From Omphalotus guepiniiformis (Eukaryota > Basidiomycota > Agaricomycetes > Agaricales > Omphalotaceae): a stretch of 64,000 nt of DNA. Below, in pieces: positions 11,136 to 22,189 of the stretch. The DNA is taken from NCBI GenBank assembly GCA_028554645.1, contig JAQOOI010000080.1:558001-622000 (forward strand). The letters are read 5' to 3'. Made by a program: the position numbers and the translations under genes. The notes beneath the pieces are model-generated. The model was not told the origin of the DNA. It saw only the letters and a program-made list of their open reading frames with translations, and made no database searches. Each line of letters begins with the position of its first letter. Positions within the stretch are counted from its first letter, which is position 1.

Positions 11136-12581
11136 TGCCCGTCTCAGATCTTGACCTTGGTCTTGATGACCTTGATGACCTTCCTCCTTCCTCGCCTCCC
11201 AGACCTTCCCAATCATCACAGAAGCGCACATACGACACAAGTGATGATATTGAATTTGTCAGTACTCAAGAAAGATCAAGTGTTATTGATGGAAATGTTG
11301 TCGCAGCAGCAAAGCGCCTTGGCGTTTCTAAACGCCTTCACACTGAGCAGATCACCGATCTCGAAGCTTTCCTAAATGTCAGCATAGTCTTGTCTTCATC
11401 ATAATACTGTGTGGTATAATGCTGAATTATACAGGACACTGCTTTTGGACGTGAGGCTCGGGCATATATTCAAGGAATCGAGATCAAAGAAAAGCTAGAC
11501 AAGATTGTTACAAATAGACCTGCTTGGGAGGTGTCTAAATCTATGAAGGTGAGTGGGGTAATTGTTGTTGATTTCTTTAGCTGACAACATCTTCAGGAAA
11601 ATATCAAACATTACGTTGCTGCAGCTAGCTTGTCAATCAACCTCCTTTCATTTCGGTCTCCCGATACTATTCAACTGATTTGTGAGAAGCTGGTTGATCT
11701 TGGGCTGGACCTTCCGGAAAACATACGTCAGGATGCGGCGGCTCTGGCAACCCTCACAAAAGCAGTTGACGAAGAGTTTACTCAACGTCGTGGAACAATG
11801 AAGAAGGATGTAAGTCCTGTCTCCAATCTTCGATCCTCATCTTATGTTCTATTGTCGCAGATCTGAAACAGTGTTAGCAAGTCTATTGGAAAGAATAATT
11901 GGGTTGTACTTCCACTCGACGAGTGTCAGAATCTATATGAGCTCACACGTGTTCTAGTGAAGAATACCCGTTGTACAGTTACACCTGAGTTGTGTGCTCG
12001 AGTTGCTATTCTCGTGAGTACTGATTTTTTTTCTTCTCACTCTCAGATATCCCTATAACAGCTCACTTGGATCCTTTATTAGTGTCGTGCATTTGAGAAG
12101 AACAACGGAGCCAATTACTGGATTCAAGTTGACGCTACAATTGAAGCAGTGAGGAAGAAGGGAGAGTATAAGAAAAAGAAAATAGCGCGGTGCATCTTCA
12201 AGTTATGTCATCTTATCAGAATTATGCTTATATTCTATACATCATAGATGTGTCCGACAAATACTTGAACAAGACCTTAAGAAGTACAGCAAGGGGGTAA
12301 CTGATCAGCACTCCACTGGAGCACAATCAGAAATTCAGAACGAAATGGATCAATTGATCAAGTCACGGCAGTTGAAGGAACAGGAGACAGAGAAGTCTGA
12401 CTTAGTTGATGACGGAGAACAGGACAGCCGGTTTGGTAACAGGGGAGAAGGAGAGACGATGAGCGGGATGTTGCTCGTTGAAGATGCAATCACAGATATC
12501 GACAGGCTGGCAAATGAGCGGGGCGGCCCCATCAGCAGTAGCGATGACAATGGCAACAGTGAATTTTCAGCTGTGTATTAG
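11136..12581 (+). CDS. Transposon companion protein, uncharacterised
   Basis: I recognise no named domain. The gene starts at ATG 11136 with an acidic Asp/Leu-rich N-terminus (DLDLGLDDLDDLPP), then a Ser/Pro linker. A helical core follows (AAAKRLGVSKRLHTEQ, DTAFGREARAYIQGIE, LSINLLSFRSPDTIQLICEK), then GANYWIQVDATIEAVRKK, a Lys-rich stretch and an acidic C-terminus. About six exons are joined by short introns; the first donor is GTCAGC at 11378. It lies head-to-head with the transposase gene inside the same inverted arms, so a role in transposition (regulator or DNA-binding partner) is plausible but is inference only. Internal exon borders between about 11870 and 12300 are approximate. Confidence 0.6.
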
Positions 12582-13097
12582 TGTACATTATATAAATAAT
12601 CAACCTTGTTTCACACCTATACACATATACCTGTATATGTATACTGCGAATGGAAGCCTAGTGGAAATTCATCAGATAAATGGCAGGAAACAAGCGGGAT
12701 AACCATGGTCATATGGATTTTTGACAGGCAAATTCAGACTGCACTTTCAACAGGAGTATGACAGGTCCTCAGCTCTTTGAAGGTCAGTGTCACAGTCATA
12801 TAATATGTAATTATCACCTCTTTCTCAAGCATAGATTCAGGACATAGATTCACCCATTCTCACTTGAATCATGAATAGTTATCTAATATATACTGACTAG
12901 CAACATAGTTGTCATTGAGCTAATTATTCGACAGTATTCTACAAAACTATCAGTCAGAACACAGGTGCTATGTCAGCTGGAGAGTGACGAGCCTGTGTTC
13001 AGCCTGGACTCAGTTGCCGAATAGGCTGAATACCGGGCGGTCACGACCTGCTTTCCAGTTAATACTCACAGGTAGCCAGGCACCGACTTCCAGCTGC
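12582..13097. other. Right subterminal non-coding region of the transposon
   Basis: This holds the 3' end of the companion gene and subterminal sequence, including a CCGGGCGG motif near 13033. No gene is supported. Confidence 0.4.
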
Positions 13098-13227
13098 CCA
13101 TAGCCTGGGTCCCAAATCGCGGTGTAGAAAATAAAGTCAGTAGATTGGCTGAAGAATTGACCGGGAACGGTCAAGATTTTAGTTTGGGGGAGATGATGCG
13201 CCAATTTTCAGCATCTGCATTAAAAGC
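13098..13227 (-). repeat. Right inverted-repeat arm of the transposon
   Basis: This is the partner of 5852-5971. It contains TCGCGGTGTAG (13117-13127), CGGTCAA (13168-13174) and ATTAAAAGC (13219-13227). No protein is supported here. Confidence 0.5.
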
Positions 13228-14799
13228 CAGGTGATTAATCACTTTAGGCATTTGCAGTGAGGGATATAGAGGGTTGAAAGGTGCCCGCCTTGTCAATCAA
13301 AATGTGTTGTGATTTGAGTAATAAAGCATGTTCTATTACCTACGGTACAATATGTGTATCAAGGTTCTAGGCTAGTCAGTATAGTTGTGATGTAGAGAAT
13401 TGTTCAATAGCCATCCACTGTTGAATCAGACTCACCCAATCTTGTAACGAGAACTCTGACATCACAATGTCAATTGCATCATATAATTATTAGGGAAACA
13501 TCTTCCTCCGGTCAATAAAGAATAAAAACCCGGCGGAAACTAAAATTGGATGGAATGTGAAATAGAGTCGAAATAATGGATCTAGAATAGTTTTGGGGTA
13601 CTTACTCCTTAATTAATTGCCAGGAACAAAAGTTGATTGAGGAAATTTGCTTCGATTAATTGTCCGGTGAAAATTGCTTGACAAGAAACCGGTTAGGAGG
13701 TGTAAAAACTCGATCAGTAAAATTTCTTGGAATACTACTGAATTGAAGGAGTTCCTTTGACGAAACAATGTGATACTTTGAGGGGTATAGGTTCTATCAG
13801 GTGATTAATCCTATAGAACCCGGATGCCCGAGAAATGTCAAGGAAATCCGTAAAAATGAAATAAAGGGGCTGAATATTGCCCACAATAAAAATAATGGAA
13901 TTAAAACGCATTTTTGAGGTTTGCCTCATAAATTAGATCTACAACAAGTAATAATGGACATACTTGACACAGATACTTACAACCTACATACACGGATATA
14001 GGTATATATATAAAACAAGACAGTTTAGTTATAATTTCCGTTTTTATTAATTTTGGACTGGCAGTATGTATAAAAGGGCAGTAACTTGGAGAGAGAAAAT
14101 CCAGGAGAGTACCGTAGAGTCACAGGGTCACTGGGGATCGTCTTCATAACGTGAATCATGCCTGTGAAGGGAAATCCTTCCAAAAACATAAAGTTGCCCT
14201 GGTCTGTTTATAGTCTGGTGTTTATTGCGATATTGTATAAAGATCATTGTTGGTTGAATTGAACTGGTTGTGTTATTGGAATTGGTTGTTTGATCTGGTG
14301 GTCAACTGGTTGTGATTGTGCAGTGAACACCTGTCTTGTTCAAAACCGCCTTGTGCTACTTTTTGCCTTAGTGTATTTTAAAAGCTCAACTATAAAGTTC
14401 TTGTGATAAAGAAATAAAGTTCTAATAAAGAAGCCATAAGTTTGGTCGTGCGGAACCTTTGACAACGCCCCCTCAGACTCGCACCTTTCAAGTGACTTGG
14501 TTGTTTTGGTTGTTTTTGGGTTTTTGTTCATTAGCCCTTTAACAGTTCATTTCCCCATTTCATTCTCATCAATGTTCTTTGGGTATACAGGGTTCTTCCC
14601 CTTCTTTGATAATGTATGTGTTGTAGAGGTAAGGGTTGTTTCCTTCTGGATTAAACCTTCTGTTCCAGTAGTATCAGATATAAGCATAGTGGATCTCTGC
14701 ATCTGCGAGATCGACGAAGTTGTATCTGGGTCCTGGACCATGTTCGGGATGGAAGTTCATGATATCAATTCTTCCTTCCTCGTGGTCCCAGATGGAATC
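13228..14799. other. Non-coding flank between two mobile elements
   Basis: No gene is supported in this AT-rich stretch. A plus-strand TATAAAAGGG at about 14078 looks like a core promoter, but nothing credible starts downstream. The part closest to 14800 is probably the 3' region of the minus-strand Copia-like element, although no LTR match to its other side was found. Confidence 0.35.
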
Positions 14800-16020
14800 T
14801 CAAAGTCTTCTACAGTAGTCATGGATTGTGACATCGAGACCTTCTTCAAACCAATATGGGTGTCCTTTTTTGTAAGGACTGCGAATCGGATGATCAATTG
14901 ATACTCTTACCGGTAAAGCGGGATCTTCCGGTGGTGGCATCTGATAAAGAGCCGATGCTTCGGCATCAATTTGTTCAAAAACAATCTCCTCCTCAGTATT
15001 GAGGGGAGTGGCTTCGGAAGACTCTTCTTCTTCCTCCTTGGTATCAGTGTGGTCTGGTGATTCGGTGTTTGCCAGATAGGCAAACTCCGCAGTAGTATCA
15101 TTGTAGAATAATATGTCCTTCATCATGACATCAGCAAGGTTGGCACGTTCCTTGCCTTTTCCCTTTTTAGGTCCTCCTTTCTTTCCTGAGCGCTTGTTCT
15201 TGTGCTTCTTCCCTTTGGTGTGGGAAGAGGACGGGAGGTGTTTGGACTGATTAGTGGGTTTGCCAGTCTTCTGGTTTTCCCACTGGGCTGGTTGTTTATT
15301 CCAGCGATGAAGTCTGGATGTTTTGGATGGGAAAGCGGAGAAGACTTCTCCGTGTTGATGTTTGTGTAGCATGATTTCAGAGACAACATGTGGGTGAATA
15401 TTAGCGAATGTGAATTCCTGGGAATGCAGCATAGTGGTCCTCCAGGTGCTCCAGGAGGACGGTAAAGCAGTGAGAAAAGTCATGACCTGTAAGGTTTTAT
15501 TGAAGTTGATCTTCTTGTGATTCTTGAGTTGTTTGCACATGGTAGTGAAACGATCAAGGCTCTTAAGAATGTTGTGGGAGTCGCGGATTTTGAAATCCTT
15601 GACTGCACCAAGTTCAACAAACAGGGTCATCTCTGTGGGGGTATCAAAGGCCGCTTTGAGAGCTGCCTAGGTATCATGAGCATTTGCAGCAACATGGGGA
15701 TGGTATTCAATAGGCAATTTCATTTTGATGTAGCTGATGCATTGGGTATCAACTTCTTTCCATTCTTTATATTCCAAGTTGCGAGTAGAGGTAGAAGTAC
15801 TACCTGCAGTGGCAGTAGCAGCCATAGTAGTAATGGTATATTCTTCCTCAACTTTTTGAATTGCATGGAACAAGTTTTTAGATTCCAGGAAAGGTTGCAT
15901 AAAGATAGACCAGGTGAACCAATTGTTCATCTTGAGGAGAGGAATGAGAGCAAAGCCGTTGGATTGGTTAGAAGACATCTTTGAGAAGTTTCTGGAAAGG
16001 AAGCCGTTAGTAACGGACAT
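14800..16020 (-). pseudogene. Copia-type Gag polyprotein broken by an in-frame stop; no Pol
   Basis: The minus-strand frame from ATG 16020 encodes a Copia-type Gag: WFTWSIFMQPFLESKN and WKEVDTQCISYIKMKL match the N-terminal Gag region of Ty1/Copia elements. A TAG at 15667-15669 interrupts it, and the same frame continues at once with AALKAAFDTPTEM and LKSLDRFTTMCKQLKNHK. The stop sits where the family often has Trp, so one TGG-to-TAG change would explain it. The downstream part is basic (KGKKHKNKRSGKKGGPKKGK) and lacks a CCHC knuckle. It ends at 14800 with no protease, integrase or reverse transcriptase nearby. The copy is therefore non-autonomous or decayed. Stop-codon readthrough is an alternative. 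Confidence 0.65.
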
Positions 16021-16829
16021 CTCTGTGACTATTGCTTGGGCAATGGGCAAAACACTAGTTCTGTACCTAACTCCGTTGGTAACCTCACAAAGAGATTTTG
16101 GGAGCTTTCCAGATCTATGAGGTAACTGAGGTTCTAATGAGGATCATGTTTCCTTCGACTTCCAGGGTCTCATCACCCCTGCGAAGTATATGTAAAAGAA
16201 TAGATCTCTGCCTTCGAAAGATCTTGTGATCGTTGATACGACCGCAGAAATACCACTACCATTTTTGGCCTCGCGGAATTGATCACTCCAGTACAAACCT
16301 ACTAAGTACGCTGTATAGTCCTAAGTTCCGCGTTGTATTACGCACATTCAACCACCAGTATATGTGTACAAAGGTGCACAAGACTGTAGAGCGGCACTAA
16401 ATGGGTCTTCTCAGTGTAGGTATTACCTAAGTATGCACTCAAGTAAAGTGTCGCGGCACTTGTTCCAAGGTCCGACGTGTATAACTTGATGGCCCCAATA
16501 CTGTATAAACCAACGTGTAGGTAACGAAGTACCGCAGCACTACTCAGAAGGCCAGACTTAGAAACCAGGTAGCAGTAGCTCCGTGCGCTAGTCATATCTA
16601 ATGACCACTGTTGAGCCACAGAAGGGTCTAGACATACGATGCAACACGAAGTACTTCCGACAACGCGGAAGTAGAACACGTAAGGAGATACAGTGTTAGT
16701 GAACTACCACAATACTTTCTAAAAGCGGCAAGATTATAACCCGATGTAGTGACTATGAAATGAACAAGAGAGATACTCAAATGAGCACAATCCAACTCAA
16801 ATCAAAAATGATGTAGGGTGAGGTGTGAC
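16021..16829. mobile_element. Leader and flank of the Copia-like element
   Basis: This stretch is non-coding. The part at about 16075-16100 (CCGTTGGTAACCTCACAAAG) closely resembles the leader of the first element (about 1157-1182). Further right are recurrent short motifs such as GCGGCACT and GTCTAGAC, and TGTTAGTGAACTACC near 16692. LTR borders were not resolved. Confidence 0.35.
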
Positions 16830-18504
16830 TGGCGTTGTCAGAGATTCCGCACAGTTAGACGCAACAATTGAACTTCGAATCTGCAGGGTTACAGATGTCT
16901 TTATCTCAATCTGGGTGAAAAATGGCAGAGGGTATCTCAAAACACAAGATTCAGACAGAAGGTAAGGGTGGTTTTCAGGGTTCGGGAGGGATTCAGGACA
17001 ATCAATCTCGATGTTAAACTCGATCCAATGGTCAGACAATGCAGGGAACAGTTTCAGATGCAGCACAGACAGTTTCAGCAGGCAGATTCAGCACAGACAG
17101 AACAGCAGTTTCAGCAAAGATTCAGTATCTCTTTCAATTTATCTGCCACAAGGGACTTTACAGAAGTTTTCACAACTGGATATTTCTCAAACTGAACTCT
17201 AAAGAGCCAGGCTATATTCCGTCTAAGAAGGGTTTCCTGCTTTGGCTTGTAGCTTTGGGCAGTACTTGCTTAAGAAAATCTAAATAGATACTCTGTAAGC
17301 TATATATACTGAATTATAAAATCAAACATATATCTCGAAATTAAAAGAGTAATCTGAACAGTAAATGAGTCAAAAGTAAGTAAGTATCAATTGAGCAGAG
17401 ATTGGATTCTTTTTAGGTAGTTTTCTAGGTAATTTTCCAGTTAGATAGTCAAAATGTAGGAACTTTGGGTATAGATTGGTATAAAAACAGAAATATATCG
17501 CTTTGTCTGCATTCTAGGTGTGTTAGGGCGTACCCAGGGTATCTAAATAAAGGTCCAGAACATGTAAATAGCAACCAGTATCATGACAGTTGACATTCCC
17601 CTCAGTGCATTGCAAATCTGGTCCCCTATAAGTTTCTTCAAAATTGCCACATTCTCCTCTACTAGGGCAGCATTAGGAGTTGTGTAGAAGCTCTAGAGCT
17701 TATCTAGACCATGCTTCATTGTTTCTATCAGCCACAGTAAGGTACAGTAGCTGTTTATTTCAAGTTTTACCCCTATACATCTCTTTTTGGTCAGATTTGT
17801 ACTCAGGTTATATTTCTTGTTTAGGATAGCTCTCAGCTTCTCCTAGGACAGTATTCTATCCCATAGTTTCGTCTAAGACCTCCAATTAGAGTGCCTTTGT
17901 CTTCCATCAAGTTCAGAGGGTTACTGAATTTCAGATAGATACTCAGATCCAGAGAGATACTCATTTTCAGTACCTCCATCATGAGTATTGAGTATCTAAC
18001 TCATTTGTGCAGATGTAACTTTGAATCTACTTCCATTATTACACAGATTGGCATTTCATCTTAGTGACATTATGTTCACATAGTACTCAATGTACAATAT
18101 TTCTCTGGTAATACAATCTTCAAGATTGCCCATATTCTCAGCATTCAATCTTGTAGTGCCAACTTAGTTAGCAAGACCAGCTGGAACTTTTGATCAGTCC
18201 AAAGGACTTAGATAGTTGTTCAATTGAAGTGAAAATCCATCAACCCCTTGGATTACAGTCAACAATACTTGGTAGAGTCTCTAGTTATTAGAGGGTGGGT
18301 CTGACCAACTCAATCTGGTCTGGAACATTGGAATTCCAACACATCTGGAGAGGCATAACTAGTATCTCTTTGTATAACCCATTGGTCACAGTTGCTTAGC
18401 ACCAGATTTAGTACTGTAGCAATCACTACACTTAGGCATTGTGAGTACAAGTATGTTTCATGTCTTAACTAGCAGTCTGGGGTGACTCTAGTCCTTTATG
18501 TTCA
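16830..18504. repeat. ~1.4-1.7 kb dispersed repeat, copy 2
   Basis: This is a diverged copy of the repeat at 3697-5109. Anchors are TGGCGTTGTCAGAGATTCC (16830-16848), a CAGACAG-rich zone (about 17060-17105), GGATTACA (18250), GGGTGGGTCTGACCA (18293-18307), and CTAGC followed by CCTTTATGTTCA (18470-18504). It is about 300 bp longer than copy 1. No coding region is supported. Confidence 0.55.
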
Positions 18505-20421
18505 GTTTCCAATGCTTGAACATTCCATATTTACTTCAATCTGATAGATTTCAGTACTGAAAGGCTTTTTGACGCAACACCGATATAGGATACCTTGTTC
18601 CCGCGTACTATACTTCATCCCTACCTTATGTGGTGCACCATATGCATCATATCTCTCATAACTGTCAAGTATTGCGACATTTGTTTGTACTATGTAAATA
18701 GAAATACTGTATATAAGAAATAGAACCTGGGCAAGGAAGGACAGGTTCCCGAGCCCCCCCCATAGCGCTAATAGCATTTGTGTGTGGAAAAGCTTAAGTC
18801 CCTCTGAGTGATCAGAAGTTTCAAAGTGTTAACCGTCGCGTTAGTTTATAAGTCAGTGTGCCTAAGTGTTTACAAGTGGGATTGTCTGGTACCATGGAGC
18901 CTGTGTGTGTAGTGTGAATAAGAGTGGATCGTCTGGTCACTCATTGAACTCGTCGTCTGGCAGTTCTGAAATCCTCCTATAACCAACTCCACCAAGTGAG
19001 AAGTCGTCTGGCATCTCCCAACAATCGTCTGGTTGTTGTATCGTTTGTAGTCACTGGTCGTGGTCATTTGTTCAGTTACGTGTTAGTTTGTTTGAGTGGT
19101 GTGTAGCATAGAGTTATCTGTGCTGCGTTGGTTTTGACTGTGTCTCCAAGCTCCTCTTACAAAAATCTTATTCACTTCACAGAGTTTGTTAGTCCTCCAA
19201 ACCCCACGAACTTAAAAGTCTTTGTGTGTTGTGTGTGTGTTTTGAGCGCTTGGTAGATTCATTCGAGTTAGCTAGCACTTCTTCTCATTCATACCCCATA
19301 CCAAGCACATCATCGTGGAAGGGACTTATGCGGGGTCTATATACTATATACGTCTATTTCTAGTAAAAGTTATTCCATACTAGGTATAAATGATGGTATA
19401 GTAATATTGGGTCCGAACAGTTGTCCGATATGGGGGACTCTTTCGAGTTTTACAAACCCCCCTTCAGCTGTCTGGCGGAGGCATTATAAGGCCTGGCCCA
19501 GACACTGGGTTAAGAAGAAATTGAAAGGTGGAACCTGTAATTTACATGGTATGAGAGGCACATGCAATGAATGGATTATTCAAACGGGTGAAACCAAAAA
19601 TTACCTTTCTGCTATATGATCCTCATTAGTCATTACCCTCAAGCCGGACATCATAGTAGACGACGACAATAGCGAAGTGGTGCGCTAGTCAGTGATGATT
19701 AATCTACAAGAATGATGGCCGGGGACCATAACCTGTTGAAACGGTCACAGTGGACTACCGGGGACAGGTCAGCTACAAGACGGTAAGTGCATACTCACTG
19801 ATAGCTGATTGTTTCTTGGACAGATAAGCAGTAGAGGTCAAACTTGAGTAAGTATTCAACTTGTTGTCCTTGCTGGACGGCTTACTCCTTTTATATGTAA
19901 AATACATGGTCCATGCTCATGTATGTAAAGTAGTGTATGGTTAAGAAGTACTAGTATCTATAATACTGTCCAATAGCTATAATTCCTCTTGGGAATTTAG
20001 CGCAATCATACTTGCATATTAATGCGATGTCGGACTACTGTACGTGTACGTCTACACTAAGCAGATATTCCAACAGCCATAAGAACGAATTCTCGTTACA
20101 CTCTGAATTCGTAACAATACATTACAATACATTATACAATACATTTTTTAACTTTGCACGAAACCAGCAAAGACTGGCATTCTATGATACTTTTCATTAC
20201 ATATATTCATAGTCTGGTTCGTCGAGGTCGGTTACCAACCTTAGTCTCACGTAGACGTAGACGAATATCATTGTTGTAAACATTGTAAACACTGGAGTGC
20301 CTGGACTAAGTACACAGCCACCTTCCGCTTTAGGCTCACTGTAAACGGCTCGGCTCCGGCTCAAGCCGGTGAGCCAGCGTTGGCACCCCCTACACCGGAC
20401 TACAGTTCATCCATAATCGCA
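18505..20421. other. Non-coding region left of the phosducin-like gene
   Basis: This is a gene-free stretch. It contains five spaced copies of (T)CGTCTGG-type motifs at 18883-19033, listed separately. A short palindromic GC-rich patch (GGCTCCGGCTCAAGCC) lies at about 20348, some 70 bp before the next gene. Small open frames lack family features. Confidence 0.4.
18883..19033. repeat. Spaced CGTCTGG octamer-like repeats
   Basis: TGTCTGG or TCGTCTGG occurs near 18884, 18930, 18951, 19007 and 19024, at uneven spacing on one strand. It could be a decayed minisatellite or a cluster of binding sites. No function is known to me. Confidence 0.45.
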
Positions 20422-21647
20422 ATGGTAAGTTCAGATTCTTAGTATAAATATCCCTTGTTAGCCCGTTACTAAAATACAACACAAACATTACAGTACTCAG
20501 ATATCGAAGCTCTAGTTCTCTCAGGTGAACTATTCAACGGACCTTCGAGATCTTCTTCTCCCGCTCGTTCAGTTTCACCCTCATCGGACGCAGGTTGGCA
20601 CGATGACGAACTATCCTCTCATCCTTCACCCGCCCAACCCTCACCAACCCAACCCGAATCAATAGGAATGAAACCAGGTCGAACAGGGGTAAAAGGTGTC
20701 ATTCGCGACCGCGATGAGGCGGTTGAGATTGAGAGAGGGAAGAGGAATCGAGAGCTTGAGGATGTTAGGAGGAGGATGGAGAAGGGTAATCTAGGTGGGA
20801 AGACGTTCTTGGAGGAGGAGAGGGAGAAAGGAGATGGTGAGAAGGTCGATGAGATTGTTCAGATTGAGAGGGAGAAGAAGGAGAGTACAGGGGTAGGTGA
20901 AAGGGAAGGGAGAAAAGATGTATTCGGGAGAGTAAGAGAAGGTAGGTTCGGTCATTTGAGGGAAGTTGGCGTCAGGAGTTTTGTAGGAGCTGTTGAGAAA
21001 GAGGAAGTAGGTGTTTGGGTTGTTGTTCATTTGTATGAACCTGTACGTTCTCACTCAAATCATCTCTTTATCATTAATCTAACCCCCCAATGTCATTCTA
21101 GTCTTTGGATAGATGTTTCATACTAGACGATACATTAGCTCAACTAGCACGTCTATATCCCGATACAAAATTCCTGAGATGTCGTGCTTCCGCTCTGGGT
21201 TTCGCCACTTCCACCTCTGCCCCCTCTGCCCCCTCTCACCCTCGCACCCATACGCGCCGCGCACCACGTCCAATTCGCAAGTCAGGCTCAACATCCGACT
21301 CTGACGACCCCTTTGACGAAAAATCCTCTGGTGACAATCAGTACGGCTCCTCCGACGATGGGGACGAGGAGGATGGAAGGGATCCTTACGAAGAAGACAA
21401 CGTAGACCTAGACATGCTCCCTACAGTCCTAGTCTACCGAGATGGTGAACTCGTGTTTAACTGGGTCAGAGTTGATTGGGAAGCTGGGGATGCAGGTGTT
21501 GAGGAGTTGTTTGATAGGTGGGTCAATAAGTCGTGCGTGGAACTGAAACTGATGGTTGGTCTAGACATCATATCCTACCCTCGAGAGATGTTTTTGGAAC
21601 GTTTGAGGTACCTAGTGATGGAGAGGAGGATGATGGATTGTTGTTGA
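20422..21647 (+). CDS. Phosducin-like protein (thioredoxin fold)
   Basis: Phosducin-like proteins bind G-protein beta-gamma and help the CCT chaperonin fold it. Exon 1 is only the ATG (20422-20424), followed at once by an intron 20425-20493 (GTAAGT...ACATTACAG). Exon 2 (20494-21042) starts YSDIEALVLSGELFNG, has the family-like GVKGVIRDRDEA, a charged coiled coil, and the opening of the thioredoxin-like domain (VGVWVVVHLYEP). An intron 21043-21101 follows. Exon 3 holds CFILDDTLAQLARLYPDTKF, a long acidic Ser/Asp insertion, and DMLPTVLVYRDGELVFNWVR. The acidic insertion inside the fold is larger than usual. The last about 40 residues look less conserved, so the true 3' end may involve another intron near 21508. 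Confidence 0.75.
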
Positions 21648-22189
21648 ACGTTTGAATGGTTGAGTGATAGTTGACGCGTCAAGACGCGTATTCTTTTGAT
21701 ATATACATTTAGGCCTCAGTACGTATGGACAAACGTTATTCGGTATACTTACTCACACACAAGTGAGAATCGAGCAAGTTCTTGCATTGCCAGATCCCAC
21801 AAACCGCAAACGTGTAAAAATCCCGGTTTGATTCCCCTCTTTCGTTTCACCGAGTAATCAGAGTGTAGCTTCAAGGTCGTGATGAGTCTCTTTCAGATAA
21901 AGGTGCAAGAGTTGTGGGGCAAGGTCGGTGGCACTAGGCCGTAGCTTCATCCGGTCGACCACTGGCAAGTTGTGCATACTCGAGAAAACTCAGGCTGCAT
22001 ATTTTCAGGACGTACTTTAGCAAACTAGAAAAAAATAAAATCGAGAAATAACGAAAATGAACGAACGAGGGAGAGAAGAATCCGCTGGAAAAAAAGAAAA
22101 AACAAATGAAAAGTCGATTAAATATACCTGAATATGAAGTCAACAAGTAATATCGCTACGCTACAGCATCCCCCAACTAACTGTGACAG
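21648..22189. other. Convergent intergenic region
   Basis: This region lies between the phosducin-like and FHA gene ends. It is A-rich at 22028-22110. A partial tRNA B-box-like string at 21825-21835 is not supported as a tRNA. No gene is seen. Confidence 0.5.

Larger units (their letters stand above)
5852..13227. mobile_element. Two-gene DNA transposon with inverted-repeat arms
   Basis: The element has a transposase-like gene on the minus strand (6553-10990) and a companion gene on the plus strand (11136-12581), 145 bp apart. Inverted matching blocks lie outside both genes in the right order: GCTTTTAAT 5852-5860 with ATTAAAAGC 13219-13227; TTGACCG 5883 with CGGTCAA 13168-13174; CTACACCGCGA 5940-5950 with TCGCGGTGTAG 13117-13127. 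ACCGGG/CCCGG motifs recur near both ends. No target-site duplication was found, so exact ends are unknown and the copy may be old. Confidence 0.6.

Noticed and set aside
14078..14340. TATAAAAGGG followed by a possible plus-strand gene
   Set aside because: No downstream frame shows a plausible protein; likely chance or element-derived.
18502..18777. Minus-strand open frame with a hydrophobic N-terminus and STREQGILYRCC
   Set aside because: It overlaps the end of repeat copy 2, has no recognisable family and no splice or start support.
21825..21835. tRNA B-box-like string GGTTTGATTCC
   Set aside because: No A box, anticodon arm or acceptor stem could be found around it.
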